Assembly (NCBI GenBank): GCA_964471945.1
Contig: CAYYIJ010000081.1
Span: 1 to 9,748, forward strand
DNA from: JASEHD01 sp964471945
GTDB taxonomy: Bacteria > Bacteroidota > Ignavibacteria > UBA10030 > SZUA-254
DNA: 9,748 bases
Reading direction: 5' to 3'
Shown: positions 1 through 9,200 of the stretch, in pieces
How the letters are laid out: each line of letters starts with the position of its first letter
Numbering within the stretch: the stretch's first letter is position 1
Position numbers and translations under genes: made by a program
Notes under the pieces: model-generated
The model's database searches: none
Seen by the model: the letters and a program-made list of their open reading frames with translations, nothing else
Told to the model about the DNA's origin: nothing

Positions 1-1
1 A

Positions 2-2695
2 GCAAACTCGACATGGATAAATGTACTGCGGGCTAGACCTGAAGGATCTGGTTCTGTAAAAATATCTCCTCATGTTCTTAATGGAAATATCGATACAATG
101 TTCGTTGTTACTTTCCTTCGTGATACTGGTTATACAATTAACAATCTCAGAATAATCGTTCCCCCAGAATTTCAATGGTCGAAAGATACTAAAGATGTTG
201 ATTATACAAATATGACAACAAAGGAAAGCATTCTCGGTGATACAATCTATTTTACTGAAGCAACTCTGCATGCAGATTCTACAACTATTTCGATAAGTAA
301 TGTTACAACCTCTTTGTCCACGGGTTATTATAAATTCAAAGTACAATCTGGGTTTAATGGAAGCTATGGCGATGTTTCACCAATTCCAGTTGTAACAGTT
401 TATGGAGCACCTGTGCCGATTGCGGAAACGAAAATTAATAATGCAGTTGGAGTGGCATTACGCATCGGTGATCTTGTTACAGTGCGCGGTGTTATTACAG
501 TAGCGAATGAATTTGGAAGTCCAAGCTTTATTCAGGATAATTCGGCGGGGATGTCAATTTATGGAACTACCTTTTCATCAAGTGTTAATATCGGAGACGA
601 GGTATCAGTTACCGGCAGAGTAACACAATTCAATGGATTGAATCAGATTGAATTTCCGACTACTCCGTTGATTCTAAGTACTGGAACTATTCTAGAACCG
701 CTTCTTTGCATTCCACCTCAACTTAATTTTGATGGCAGTGGCGGCGTAGAAAATTATGAAGGTCTTCTTGTGCGTCTTAATGCTGTAACTGTTAAAATGC
801 TGAATGGCAGCCCAGTTACCACGTGGGCGGCAAATACTAATTATAGGCTCACAGGTTCATCACCAAGCGATACGGTTCAACTGAGGATTGATAATAATAC
901 GAACATTGTGGGTATGGTTGCACCAGCAGAACCATTCGATATTATTGGAGTGTTAGGACAATACAAAACTACTTCACCTTACATCGGTGGTTATCAGCTT
1001 ATGCCAAGATCAAATTCAGATATTCTTTCAAAAGGTCCAATTATTACTCATTTTCCAGAAGAAACCCATTTAGCTCCCACATCATTTGCAGTAACATGGA
1101 AAACACTTTTTTCGGGAACATCGCACCTTCGGTATGGTAAGACTACTGCTTATGAACTTGGAAGCGTTGATTTACTCGACACAGTGAAACAACATTTTGT
1201 TCATCTTACTGGATTGACGGCTGCAAACATTTACAATGTACAAGCTTATTCGGTTAGCAATGCAGAAACAAGTTTTGCGAGCAATCTGATCGTCAGTACA
1301 ACGTCAGCATCTCCAACGACAGGACGAATTAACGTTTATTTTAATAAGAGCATAAATAGCTCAATTTCGATTGACGAAGTGGCTCAAGGTAATATTGATA
1401 TTGTTTCGAAACTGATATCGCGAGTCAATAATGCAAAACACTCTATCGATCTGGCGCTTTATAGTTTAAGTGGAACAGCCGGTGCTAATGTGGCGAGTGC
1501 TCTTGTTTCTGCTAAGCAGCGTGGTGTGAAGGTACGCGTTATCGGTGAATATGATAATAGAACAACTGCACCTTGGTCAACGCTAACTTCAAATGGAATC
1601 ACAGTCGTGTACGATATGTACGGTGCGAATGATGGCTCAGGATTACACCATAATAAATCTATTGTTTTAGATTATCGCGGTGGCGCACCAGAGAGTGTTT
1701 GGGTTTGGACGGGTTCAACCAATTTCACAGACCCGGGTACAACTGCCGACCGACAAAACGTTATCGAGATTCAAGATGTTGCACTTGCCGGAGCTTATAC
1801 TATTGAGTTTGAAGAAATGTGGGGAAGCAATACTGACACACCTAATCCAACTAATTCAAGATTTGGCGCACGAAAGATGAATAATACTCCCCATAAATTT
1901 GTTATTGATGGGAAAAATATTGAATGTTACTTCAGCCCTAGTGATCGCACGACTTATCATATAGGTAAAACTTTAGGTAAAGCACAAAGTTCGATTAACA
2001 CCGCGATGCTAACATTTACTCGGAAGGAACTTGCCGATACAATTATCAATAAGAAGAAAGCCGGTCGGAAGACTCGCGTTATAATGGATAACAACGTTGA
2101 TACAGGAACTCAATTTAGCTATTTGCAGTCGAATGCGGTTGATGTGTTGCTGAAAGTTGGGAGTGGTATGCTCCACCATAAATATGCAATCGTTGATGCA
2201 GAACCAACAGGTAGAGGTGCTTATCTCGTCACTGGCTCGCATAACTGGTCAAGCTCTGCCGAGACGAGAAACGATGAAAACACTTTGATTATCCAGGATG
2301 ATCGCGTAGCAAACCTTTATTTACAAGAATTTTTTGCTCGATATCTTGAAGCAGGCGGCTCGGATCCGATTGTTGTTGGTGTAGAAAAAATTGACAATGA
2401 AATTCCGACAACTTATTCATTATCACAGAACTATCCTAACCCGTTTAACCCGAAGACAAATATCAGATTTCAGATATCAGATATCGGATTTGTCTCATTG
2501 AAAGTGTTCAATGTACTTGGACAGCAGGTTGCAACAATCGTGAATGAAATTAAGCAACCTGGTGTCTATCAAGTCTCATGGGATGCAAACGGACTCGCCA
2601 GTGGAGTTTATTACTATAAAATTCAGGTCAGCGATCCTTTATCTGGGTCAGGGAGCAGTTTTGTTGATGTAAAAAAAATGCTGTTATTGCGATAA
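2..2695 (+). CDS. Secreted PLD-family phosphodiesterase/nuclease-like protein with T9SS tail (5' partial)
   Basis: The reading frame is open from base 2 with no stop, so the Met codon at base 98 is internal and the true start, with any signal peptide, lies left of the window; 897 residues are visible. In order (numbering from base 2): Ig-like beta region 1-140; two OB-fold-like modules about 147-255 and 256-345, of the kind found beside secreted nucleases (YhcR-type); a fibronectin III-like module 346-435; two PLD lobes about 442-610 and 632-785; a sorting domain from about 805. Both HxKxxxxD motifs are intact, at 550-557 (HNKSIVLD) and 725-732 (HHKYAIVD), each followed by GSxN (571 and 745), so the protein should form one complete two-lobed active site. 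PLD enzymes cleave phosphodiesters through a His-phosphate intermediate. Substrate is inferred: the OB folds favour extracellular nucleic acid, but phospholipid is not excluded. A terminator follows 18 bases after the stop. Confidence 0.95.
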   Translation, partial: ANSTWINVLRARPEGSGSVKISPHVLNGNIDTMFVVTFLRDTGYTINNLRIIVPPEFQWSKDTKDVDYTNMTTKESILGDTIYFTEATLHADSTTISISNVTTSLSTGYYKFKVQSGFNGSYGDVSPIPVVTVYGAPVPIAETKINNAVGVALRIGDLVTVRGVITVANEFGSPSFIQDNSAGMSIYGTTFSSSVNIGDEVSVTGRVTQFNGLNQIEFPTTPLILSTGTILEPLLCIPPQLNFDGSGGVENYEGLLVRLNAVTVKMLNGSPVTTWAANTNYRLTGSSPSDTVQLRIDNNTNIVGMVAPAEPFDIIGVLGQYKTTSPYIGGYQLMPRSNSDILSKGPIITHFPEETHLAPTSFAVTWKTLFSGTSHLRYGKTTAYELGSVDLLDTVKQHFVHLTGLTAANIYNVQAYSVSNAETSFASNLIVSTTSASPTTGRINVYFNKSINSSISIDEVAQGNIDIVSKLISRVNNAKHSIDLALYSLSGTAGANVASALVSAKQRGVKVRVIGEYDNRTTAPWSTLTSNGITVVYDMYGANDGSGLHHNKSIVLDYRGGAPESVWVWTGSTNFTDPGTTADRQNVIEIQDVALAGAYTIEFEEMWGSNTDTPNPTNSRFGARKMNNTPHKFVIDGKNIECYFSPSDRTTYHIGKTLGKAQSSINTAMLTFTRKELADTIINKKKAGRKTRVIMDNNVDTGTQFSYLQSNAVDVLLKVGSGMLHHKYAIVDAEPTGRGAYLVTGSHNWSSSAETRNDENTLIIQDDRVANLYLQEFFARYLEAGGSDPIVVGVEKIDNEIPTTYSLSQNYPNPFNPKTNIRFQISDIGFVSLKVFNVLGQQVATIVNEIKQPGVYQVSWDANGLASGVYYYKIQVSDPLSGSGSSFVDVKKMLLLR
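2414..2692 (+). other. T9SS type A sorting domain of the PLD protein
   Basis: This C-terminal domain begins with YSLSQN and the hallmark YPNPFNP (bases 2432-2452), then shows beta-strand segments typical of the family (SLKVFNVLGQQVATIVNE, SGVYYYKIQV) and a basic hydrophobic end (KKMLLLR). In T9SS bacteria such domains direct the folded protein across the outer membrane and are usually removed by the sortase PorU. An extra Gly/Ser-rich stretch of about ten residues interrupts the last strand pair (DPLSGSGSS). Confidence 0.92.
2461..2488 (+). repeat. Four 7-bp tandem units inside the PLD protein's sorting domain
   Basis: Four consecutive 7-bp units start at 2461, 2468, 2475 and 2482, and all fit TWTCRGA. 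Seven is not a multiple of three, so successive units are read in different phases and encode NIRFQISDIG with its flanking base. The run lies directly after the YPNPFNPKT motif. A second run of the same length and similar consensus lies at 9596-9623 in the third gene. Confidence 0.75.
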
Positions 2696-2712
2696 AATCA
2701 TCGTTTTTTATT

Positions 2713-2756
2713 AAAACCTCCACAGTTCTTTTCGGTTGTGGAGGTTTTTCTTTTTT
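2713..2756 (+). terminator. Rho-independent terminator after the PLD gene
   Basis: A perfect 12-bp stem (AAAACCTCCACA at 2713-2724 pairing with 2737-2748) closes a 12-base loop. It is followed at once by a T-rich run, with 11 of the 12 bases 2745-2756 being T. It lies 18 bases after the stop codon at 2695 and should end the transcript of the PLD gene. The A-rich left flank could also give weak termination on the other strand, but no gene enters from that side. Confidence 0.92.
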
Positions 2757-2860
2757 GTAATTGATTTTAACCTATTTATTTTGTAAGTTTTATGGTGGCA
2801 GAACTTTCGTCCTAACACATGCGAAACAGAATTAGTGTCTGAAGGAAACTTTCGGCACCA

Positions 2861-2889
2861 TTGACATGGAAGATTGAAGAAAATAAAAA
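2861..2889 (+). promoter_or_regulatory. Candidate promoter for the second gene
   Basis: A perfect TTGACA at 2861-2866 is followed after 17 bases by TAAAAA (2884-2889), a 4 of 6 match to the sigma-70 -10 box. This would place a start about 40 bases before the ATG at 2934. The position, after a strong terminator and before a gene with a strong Shine-Dalgarno, supports it. Many Bacteroidota use a different -7 box (TAnnTTTG); the closest such candidate here is TTG at 2755-2757, 19 bases, then TATTTTG at 2777-2783, one T short and overlapping the terminator tail. The rest of this 238-base gap shows no gene. Confidence 0.35.
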
Positions 2890-2922
2890 TGTAATCATAA
2901 CTAACAATATTTCAATGAAGAC

Positions 2923-2929
2923 AGGAGGT
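2923..2929 (+). promoter_or_regulatory. Strong ribosome binding site fixing the start at 2934
   Basis: AGGAGGT ends four bases before the ATG at 2934. It is a near-perfect anti-Shine-Dalgarno match and, with the signal peptide that follows, settles the start. The other two genes offer no comparable site in view. Confidence 0.85.
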
Positions 2930-2933
2930 CGTC

Positions 2934-5900
2934 ATGAAGTTATTTACAAATGTTATTGTTCTCTTAGGAGCAATTGTTTTTTCTGCATCGGGAAGCATAC
3001 CCAAATCAAATAATCTCAAACAAATAAACCCGAAGGGAGGTGGTACGTCCTTTTCTAAGCCATCTGAAACCATGGCTGATTTTGCTTTACGTGTGAAGCA
3101 AGGATTCAACATGCGCGTTTGGATTAGCAACCAGATGACAATGGGTTTACAGGCATGGGATGGTGAACAGAATACACCAGACGGTTATGGAATGGAGTAT
3201 CCAGCAGGTTCCGGTGTTGAACATATCTATGGTGCTGGTCCCAGAATCGGTGGAATTATTGATGGTGTTATCCGTGTGGATGAAGCGTATAACGGTTCGG
3301 ATGCGAGAAAAGAATTTCTTCCTGAGTGGAGACATCTATACCGAGAGCGAATATGGAGAACTTCCATCCGCGAAAGAATCGATCACAGCACCGGGAAATT
3401 TTATCCCAATATACTTGGATACGATGATGACGGAGATGGCAGAGTTGACGAGGATGACCTCGATGGAACCGATAATGATGGTGATTGGGACCCTATACTT
3501 GATGATGTTGGCGAAGATGGAATCTCAGATAGTTTAGAAGTTGGATGTTTAGGTGCATACGATCCTGTGACAAATCCTGATCCTGCTTATGACAATTTCC
3601 GACCGGGTGAGATAGATAAATGTCATCCTAATCCCGATGGGACATTACCAATTATTACTGTTGAGAAGAGGGATTATTATACAGAGAAAAATGGATTGCC
3701 CGATCATGGTGAGCCACATGTGGATGAAGATTACGGCGCAATATCCGACCAAGACTATTATTGCTCTGCGATTGATACTTTTATCCAACCCATTTATGCT
3801 GGACACGTACCGATGTGGATTAAATTAATTCAGAAATCGTATGCCTGGGATGGAGGAAGTGCTGAAGCAATACTTCCGTTTGAATACATTTTCATAAATA
3901 TGGGTCGTAAGTTAATCAGAGATGTTTGCATTGGTTTTTTTGCAGACTGTGATGTAGGACCTAGTAATATTTCTCGTTATTATGAGCGAAACTATTCTAC
4001 TTACGATGATACCACAAAAACTGCCTATGTACATAACCCGATAGACATTGGATCGACTCCTATCGGATTTACACTATTAGGATCGACAAAGCCATTGGAT
4101 TCACTGTCCTTTATATGGCAGTGGTCTGATTTTACTACACAACCGGATCCAGGAACAAATGATTCAGCCATATACTCATGGATGTCGGGTGAAGCATTTC
4201 CAGGGCAGCCAATAGCACCGAACCAATCACCGGACAATCTTTCCGACACGCGATTTTTCTTTTCCATTGGTAAATTTGATTCAATGAAGCCGGGTGATAC
4301 ATTGAAAATATCTTTAGCTTTAGTTTCTGGGATGTCTATCCCCGAAATGCTTACGAATGCGCAGCGTGCACGTAGGATTTATAAAAGTAATGGTTTCATA
4401 ATGCCGGTAGTTCATATCTCTGATTCAGGTGCTGGTGCTCCTATCACGATTTATTGGAATGCTATCGACCATTCTCCATACGGAAATGTTACATCATATC
4501 GAGTTTATCATGGTCCATCTTCCGGTAATTATACAGATTCTGTTGAAACTGGAAGTCTTTCAACAACATTCTCAGGATTACCGGGTAATCAAATTTATTA
4601 TTTTGCTGTGGCTGCTATTGATGACAAGGGGAATCTCAGCGCCTTATCTGATGAGATTACGAATGCGCCGTACATTCCAATGGGGCTTGTAGTGAGCAAT
4701 CAACAGACCTCGATTGTACTTGAATGGAATGCCAACCCTGACCCGGACATTGCAGGTTATAATATTTATCGTCGCACATCCGTTGAAAGTACTTTGGTTA
4801 AAATCACGCCCAATCTAATAACTGTACTAACTTATATAGATACAGATGTTTGGGGGGATAAGATTTACCATTACTGTATCTCGGCAGTTGATCATGATGG
4901 TCACGAGAGTGGATATTCCCTTCAAAAAAGTGGTCGATTAATTCCACCTGCCATCCCATCCAATTTTGTTGTTGGTCCAGGCAAAGATTTTCTACATCTA
5001 AGCTGGTCACCCAATAAGGAAGAAGATTTAGTGGGATATAATATTTACAAAAGACTTGGTCTTGATTCAGACTTTATCAAACTTCATTCCGATGTATGGA
5101 CATCAACTCAATACATTGATTATATAGTTGTAAAAGATGTTGATTATTATTACTTCATAGAAGCCATTGATAGTACAGATGCTGTCAGTTCACCTTCCTA
5201 TAGTCCTGCTCTTCGTACTGCCTTGATGGATGAAGGAATTTTTGCTGTGAACTCATATGATTATTCTATTGCTTTTCCTTCTTATCGATTTTGTGAATCA
5301 TTACTTGTTGGTTATAAGCATAGGACAATACCCTATCGACCTCCCGTTTACATCCCAGGTTATGTAAATGAATTGGGAAAATATTCATCAATATTATGGA
5401 TGGAAGATAGTCCCCCCGGTGCGAATCTTACATTTTATCCCCCAGCTTTCCCTATTGCTCTGAAAGGATATTTATTAGGCGGTGGGAATCTTTTATTAAT
5501 GGGGCGGGGGCTGCCCTCACAATCTTTTCCTCATTGGTATGAGTTTCTCTCGGAGTATTTTGGGATAAGTCCATTCTTCGAAGTTGATTCAACGTTTGAC
5601 TTTGCCGCCGCGGTAGGAGAGGGTGAATTCCCAACCGTGTTTGTTGATACTATTAAACCATCTTCTACGAGAAAAAGATTAAATTATATCGAAAGGTTTT
5701 CGGATATCACTCCTGTGCGAGTATTATATCGCTATCGATCTGACCCATTTGATCCGTTACGAGAGGGAAAACCAATTGGGATACGGGCGATAGATCCTAA
5801 TATCAATGCATATTATCTGAGTTTTCCTCTCTACTATCTTGATTCTGCTGATGCACGGGAGTTATTAGTAAAAATTCTAACAGATTTTGATGAAAAACCT

Positions 5901-6239
5901 ATGGGGACAGGTGTTGTTGATCGGTCAGTACCAAATGAGTTTCGATTATTTGATGCATATCCAAATCCATTCAATCCATCGACAAAGATACGATTCGATC
6001 TGCCCCATGAAAGTCGTGTAACGCTGATTGTTTACGATCTACTTGGTCGTGAAGTTGAACGATTGATAGACGATGAGACACTCCCGGCAGGAAGTTATAA
6101 TGTTGAATGGAATCCTTCGGCAAGCTCAGGACAAATGCTGTCAAACGGTGTATATTTATATCGGCTCAACGCACAAAGCCAGAGAACAAATGAGTTAGGA
6201 AATTATTCTAAAACAATGAAAGTAATTTTAATGAAGTAG
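2934..6239 (+). CDS. Large secreted T9SS cargo: Asp-rich N-terminal region, three FN3 domains, GATase-like domain
   Basis: The protein is 1101 residues. Residues 1-20 are a Sec signal peptide (MK, hydrophobic core, A-S-G before Ser21). Residues about 50-485 form a region I recognise only as a recurrent type in secreted proteins of Ignavibacteria-like genomes: a YPAGSG / GGIIDGVIRVDEA segment, Asp-rich loops at about 163-196 (DDDGDGRVDEDD, then DNDGDWD) resembling calcium-binding thrombospondin-3 or dockerin loops, then AISDQDYYC and FFADCDVGP. Its function is unknown. Three fibronectin III-like domains follow (about 491-582, 583-674, 675-763), the last two sharing the pattern WxxNxxxDxxGYNIYxR/K. 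Residues about 764-985 have a Rossmann/GATase look (SILWMEDSPP, LKGYLLGGGNLLLMG), as seen near gingipain-like and other T9SS proteins, but I see no clear catalytic Cys/His pair. The sorting domain starts near 1003. A surface binding or structural role is more likely than enzymatic, by inference. The gap to the next gene is 54 bases, so cotranscription is plausible. Confidence 0.95.
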   Translation: MKLFTNVIVLLGAIVFSASGSIPKSNNLKQINPKGGGTSFSKPSETMADFALRVKQGFNMRVWISNQMTMGLQAWDGEQNTPDGYGMEYPAGSGVEHIYGAGPRIGGIIDGVIRVDEAYNGSDARKEFLPEWRHLYRERIWRTSIRERIDHSTGKFYPNILGYDDDGDGRVDEDDLDGTDNDGDWDPILDDVGEDGISDSLEVGCLGAYDPVTNPDPAYDNFRPGEIDKCHPNPDGTLPIITVEKRDYYTEKNGLPDHGEPHVDEDYGAISDQDYYCSAIDTFIQPIYAGHVPMWIKLIQKSYAWDGGSAEAILPFEYIFINMGRKLIRDVCIGFFADCDVGPSNISRYYERNYSTYDDTTKTAYVHNPIDIGSTPIGFTLLGSTKPLDSLSFIWQWSDFTTQPDPGTNDSAIYSWMSGEAFPGQPIAPNQSPDNLSDTRFFFSIGKFDSMKPGDTLKISLALVSGMSIPEMLTNAQRARRIYKSNGFIMPVVHISDSGAGAPITIYWNAIDHSPYGNVTSYRVYHGPSSGNYTDSVETGSLSTTFSGLPGNQIYYFAVAAIDDKGNLSALSDEITNAPYIPMGLVVSNQQTSIVLEWNANPDPDIAGYNIYRRTSVESTLVKITPNLITVLTYIDTDVWGDKIYHYCISAVDHDGHESGYSLQKSGRLIPPAIPSNFVVGPGKDFLHLSWSPNKEEDLVGYNIYKRLGLDSDFIKLHSDVWTSTQYIDYIVVKDVDYYYFIEAIDSTDAVSSPSYSPALRTALMDEGIFAVNSYDYSIAFPSYRFCESLLVGYKHRTIPYRPPVYIPGYVNELGKYSSILWMEDSPPGANLTFYPPAFPIALKGYLLGGGNLLLMGRGLPSQSFPHWYEFLSEYFGISPFFEVDSTFDFAAAVGEGEFPTVFVDTIKPSSTRKRLNYIERFSDITPVRVLYRYRSDPFDPLREGKPIGIRAIDPNINAYYLSFPLYYLDSADARELLVKILTDFDEKPMGTGVVDRSVPNEFRLFDAYPNPFNPSTKIRFDLPHESRVTLIVYDLLGREVERLIDDETLPAGSYNVEWNPSASSGQMLSNGVYLYRLNAQSQRTNELGNYSKTMKVILMK
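5940..6236 (+). other. T9SS type A sorting domain of the second gene
   Basis: It starts FRLFDA followed by YPNPFNP at bases 5958-5978 (residues 1009-1015), then IRFDLP, VTLIVYDLLGREVERL, and NGVYLYRL near the end, closing with KVILMK. It belongs to the same family as the other two tails but is more divergent in sequence. It carries an insertion of about five residues (PSASSGQ region) encoded by a repeat-like stretch at 6114-6134. Confidence 0.92.
6114..6134 (+). repeat. Dispersed-repeat-like insertion encoding PSASSGQ in the sorting domain
   Basis: The stretch beginning CCTTCGGCAAGCTCAGGACA is GC-richer than its surroundings and is read in frame as PSASSGQ (residues 1061-1067). From memory, near-identical sequences (TTCGACAAGCTCAGGACA and variants) are scattered in many copies in genomes of environmental bacteria, where they add in-frame SSGQ/SSGRT-type peptides. 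The usual sorting domain runs from the EW(N/D) strand into LSSGVYxYRL with fewer residues, which fits an insertion. Only one copy is visible in this window, so repeat status rests on recall. Confidence 0.5.
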
Positions 6240-6248
6240 TGAAATAAC

Positions 6249-6274
6249 ATTTTAATCTTTTACAAAATTAAAAT
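6249..6274 (+). repeat. AT-only inverted repeat in the 54-base gap
   Basis: ATTTTAAT (6249-6256) and ATTAAAAT (6267-6274) are exact reverse complements. Inside them TTT/AAA can add three pairs around a one-base bulge and a three-base loop. All stem pairs are A-T and no T-run follows, so it is a poor terminator. It could be a weak RNA hairpin, a protein-binding site, or chance in AT-rich DNA. Confidence 0.35.
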
Positions 6275-6293
6275 CTACTGATGGGGTAAGGTT

Positions 6294-9200
6294 ATGGAAA
6301 AATATTTAATCCTAATATTTCAACAATTGCTCTTTACGTCAATTCTTCTTGCACAATCTGGCTGGACTGTACAGCAGAGCGGTACAACGGCTAATCTACA
6401 TGGTTTATGTATTGTTGAAACAAATATTGTTGCAGTTGGAGACGGTGGCACATTTATTTTGTCCAAGGACGAGGGCATGACGTGGAGTTCTTATCAAGTT
6501 CCAACCAACAAGACATTACGTTCTATTAGTTTTTCTTCACCCGAAGCAGGGATAATTGTTGGCGATAGCGGTGTTATAATTAAAGCTCGTTTTGAACTGT
6601 CGGGAGAATGCACATTTGAACTTGTGCCCAATCCTGGATTCAACAATAATCACAATGATGTATACTTGGCGCCATCTCCGGCGAAAGCAGGTTGGGCAGT
6701 TGGCGATAGCTGTACAATTTTATATACTACTAATCGCGGCAGTAGCTGGAGTTCATACATATCAGGTCCAAAACCTGTTAGCTTTAATCTAAACTCCTAC
6801 TCACTTGAGCCAAACCGTTGGCCCCGTATGATGGCTGTCGGTGATTCTGGAACCATTCTACGATCAGTCCGAGCATCTGAATGGACTAAGATGCAACCAC
6901 CATCAGAAATATCTGGTAGTAATTTTTATAATATTTATTTCGTTGCTGACACAGGATGGTTCGTCGGTGAAAATGGCTCCATCGCTCATTCTAAAAGTGG
7001 AGGGCAGTATTGGGTAAGCCAGAATAGTGGCGTAACCACAACGCTAAGAAGTGTACATTTCCTCAGAGGCTGGTATCGAACGCGAGGTTTAGGATGGATT
7101 GTTGGTGATAGCGGCGTAATTCTGAAAACTACAAATGATGGTTGGAAATGGAATCGGCAAGAAAGTGGTACTCTTACAAATCTACGAAAGGTTTTATTCC
7201 TTACACCCGAAATCGGTATAATCATCGGTGAGAACGGAACAATCTTGCGTACGACTGTTGGTGGAGATGTTAAAGCGGTGTTTTCACCACATCCCTCAAC
7301 ACTCGAATTTGGTACTGTTGTAAAAGGTGCTGCTAAGGTTGGAGGTCTAACTATCCAAAATGATGGTATACTTCCATTAGATATCGTATCAGCTATTTCT
7401 GATAATAATAAATTTAGCATCTCACCAAACAATACAGTCGTACCACCATTCTCAAACTTTACATTTACAGTGACATTTGCGCCTACAATCCAAGGTGCGG
7501 ATACAGCAAAAATCTTGTTCACAAATAACGCGGAAGGTTCACCTCATTTAGTTAAAGCTCACGGGTACTGTGTTGAGCCATCAACTGTAAACTGGTTTTG
7601 GCAAAATCCACAACCTATGGGTAATTCTATATATGATGCAGCTTATGTCGAAAATAATACTTTCGTCGGTGTTGGAGATTGTGGTATAATCCTGAAATCT
7701 ACAAATGGTGGAATAGATTGGAGGGTAAAAAATAAAATAGACGGAATATCAGGTCGAATCAAAGCGATTACATCAGTAAATACCAATGAGTTTGTTGCTG
7801 TTGGTGACTACGGAACCGTTATCAAGTCGGATGATAATGGAGATAATTGGCAACTACAAGAGAGTGTCACAATTAATTATCTCAATGCTGTTTCATTTGT
7901 TGATCCAAACAATGGTTATGTTGTCGGTGGAGGTGAAATTTATTTATCAGGTTTTGGGTCTATTCATTACACAAGCAACGGAGGGACGTCGTGGGAAATG
8001 CAGTATTTGAATCCTTCAGTCAGGTTATACGGGATTTCTGCAATTAGTCCAAATCATGCAGTTGCTGTTGGCGGTTACATAATGAAACATTCTTACAACA
8101 CTTACTGTGCAATTTTTCGAACGTCTGATGGCGGTATAAATTGGATAAAACAATTTGAAGGTTTATCTGGTATTCTTACATCGGTTCAATTTATTTCAGA
8201 GAGTATCGGAATCGCTGTTGGTACTAATGGGATTATTTATCGTTCTATAGATGGCGGAGTATCATGGTACAAAGTAGAAAGTGGAACATTTCAATCATTA
8301 AATGATATCTCGTTTTCAGATAATCAAAATGGAATGATTGTAGGAGATCGTGGTGTTGTTCTCAAAACTTCTGATGGTGGATTATCATGGTCTGCAATAA
8401 ATATCCAAACTCTGAATTATTTAAAAGCCATTGCACTTTCAAACACAGATCATGGTGTTTCGGTCGGTTGGAATTTTTACTTACCGAATTTGTCTCTATA
8501 TCACATTAGTGCAGGCGGTTCAATCTGGCAGGATAGAGTAAGCGCCGTGACGCGAAAAAAAGTGAAAAGTATTTCGTTTAGCGATTTGAATAATGGATTG
8601 GCTGTAGGTGATAGCGGGACACTCCTTCACACAACGGATGGAGGGGGAACCTGGACTCGGCGATTACAAGGGTCGTTGTTTGAATCTGCAGGTGTACCGT
8701 TTTCAAGTGTTTGCTTCATCGATGACTTCGTGGGGATGGTCGTTGGAGGCGGTGGTGTAATTTTGCGAACATTGGATGGCGGTGTCAATTGGACAACTCA
8801 GACAAGTGGTGTTACACATTCATTGAATGATATGTTTTTCTTTAATCCAGCCGAAGGAATTGTGGTCGGAAGTAACGGCACAATTCTCCAGACAACCAAT
8901 GGTGGTAATGATTGGTTTAATAACTCGGGGTATACAAGTAAATCGTTAAATTCAATATCTTTTTCAAATGCGTACGAAGGAAATATCGTTGGAGACAATG
9001 GAATAATTCTTTACACCACTAATAGGGGTATTGATTGGCTTCCGCGAACCAGCGGAACAAAAATTCGACTCAATAGTGTTTCGCTCCAATCTAATTTTGG
9101 TGTAGCCGTTGGAGAACAGGGAATAATCCTACTGACGAATGATGCAGGTAACTCATGGTCAAAACAAACGAGTGTTATTACTAACACACTTAACGAGGTA

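Noticed and set aside
98..100. ATG at 98 as the start of the PLD gene
   Set aside because: The frame is open back to base 2 with sensible beta-rich protein sequence, there is no Shine-Dalgarno before 98, and the protein would lack a signal peptide although it has a secretion tail.
3160..3537. 125-codon open frame on the plus strand in another frame
   Set aside because: It is fully covered by the second gene, whose frame has a signal peptide and recognisable domains. The alternative product is Met/Ile-rich and looks like frame-shifted coding.
6249..6274. Terminator between the second and third genes
   Set aside because: The hairpin is entirely A-T, has a bulge and is not followed by a T-run, so termination is unlikely.
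6986..7522. 178-codon open frame on the minus strand
   Set aside because: It lies wholly inside the propeller gene. It is a by-product of the repetitive blade coding on the opposite strand, with no ribosome site or recognisable domain.
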